From an uncultured Clostridium sp. (GTDB lineage Bacteria > Bacillota > Clostridia > Lachnospirales > Lachnospiraceae), in assembly GCA_958349075.1 (NCBI GenBank), contig CATWBR010000300.1, forward strand, positions 1 to 5,827: a stretch of DNA of 5,827 nt, in the 5' to 3' direction. A model generated the notes under the pieces. That model saw only the letters and a list, made by a program, of their open reading frames with translations. It did not search any database and was not told the DNA's origin. Shown here piece by piece: positions 5,827 to 5,827 of this stretch. The position numbers and the translations under genes are program-made. How positions within the stretch are numbered: the stretch's first letter is position 1; the number at the start of each line of letters is the position of its first letter.

Positions 5827-5827
5827 T

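Noticed and set aside
1..5827. CRISPR, tRNA/rRNA, insertion sequence, toxin-antitoxin or phage content
   Set aside because: No direct-repeat arrays, cloverleaf-like sequences, transposase motifs or terminal inverted repeats were seen; the window is a core metabolic operon.

Overview
The window carries a complete run of six co-directional type II fatty acid synthesis genes on the + strand: fabH, acpP, fabK, fabD, fabG, fabF. This is the core gene order of the Firmicutes fab cluster best known from Streptococcus pneumoniae (fabT-fabH-acpP-fabK-fabD-fabG-fabF-accB-fabZ-accC-accD-accA). A FabK-type enoyl reductase, strong AGGAG ribosome sites, purine-rich coding strands and roughly 50% G+C suggest a moderately GC-rich clostridium, probably Lachnospiraceae (Enterocloster/Hungatella-like). 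That placement is inferred from style, not from a search.

Layout: 1-149 is C-rich and holds no gene I can defend. A good sigma-A type promoter (TTGACA, 17 bp, TACACT) lies at 150-178. It is followed at the predicted transcription start by a TTTGA-N3-TCAAA palindrome (187-199) with the architecture of the FabT (MarR family) operator. Next come fabH (234-1196), a 92-bp gap with a GC-rich stem-loop, acpP (1289-1522), fabK overlapping acpP by 1 nt (1522-2448), and a 163-bp gap largely filled by an unrecognised 45-codon ORF. Then follow fabD (2612-3538), fabG overlapping fabD by 7 nt (3532-4272), a 121-bp gap with three related 12-mers that can form competing stems, fabF (4394-5638), and a 189-bp non-coding tail with several inverted repeats running to the window edge.

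How the genes work together: FabD loads malonyl onto ACP, and FabH condenses acetyl-CoA (or another acyl-CoA primer) with malonyl-ACP to start a chain. FabG reduces the 3-ketoacyl-ACP. A dehydratase not in this window (FabZ expected) makes the enoyl-ACP, FabK reduces it, and FabF condenses the next malonyl unit. FabZ and acetyl-CoA carboxylase genes would be expected to the right, and a fabT-like regulator to the left.

All six enzymes or carriers retain their known catalytic residues. I see no new protein system here. The parts worth a second look are regulatory or non-coding: the FabT-like operator, the fabH-acpP stem-loop, the small ORF between fabK and fabD, and the repeat structures around fabF.
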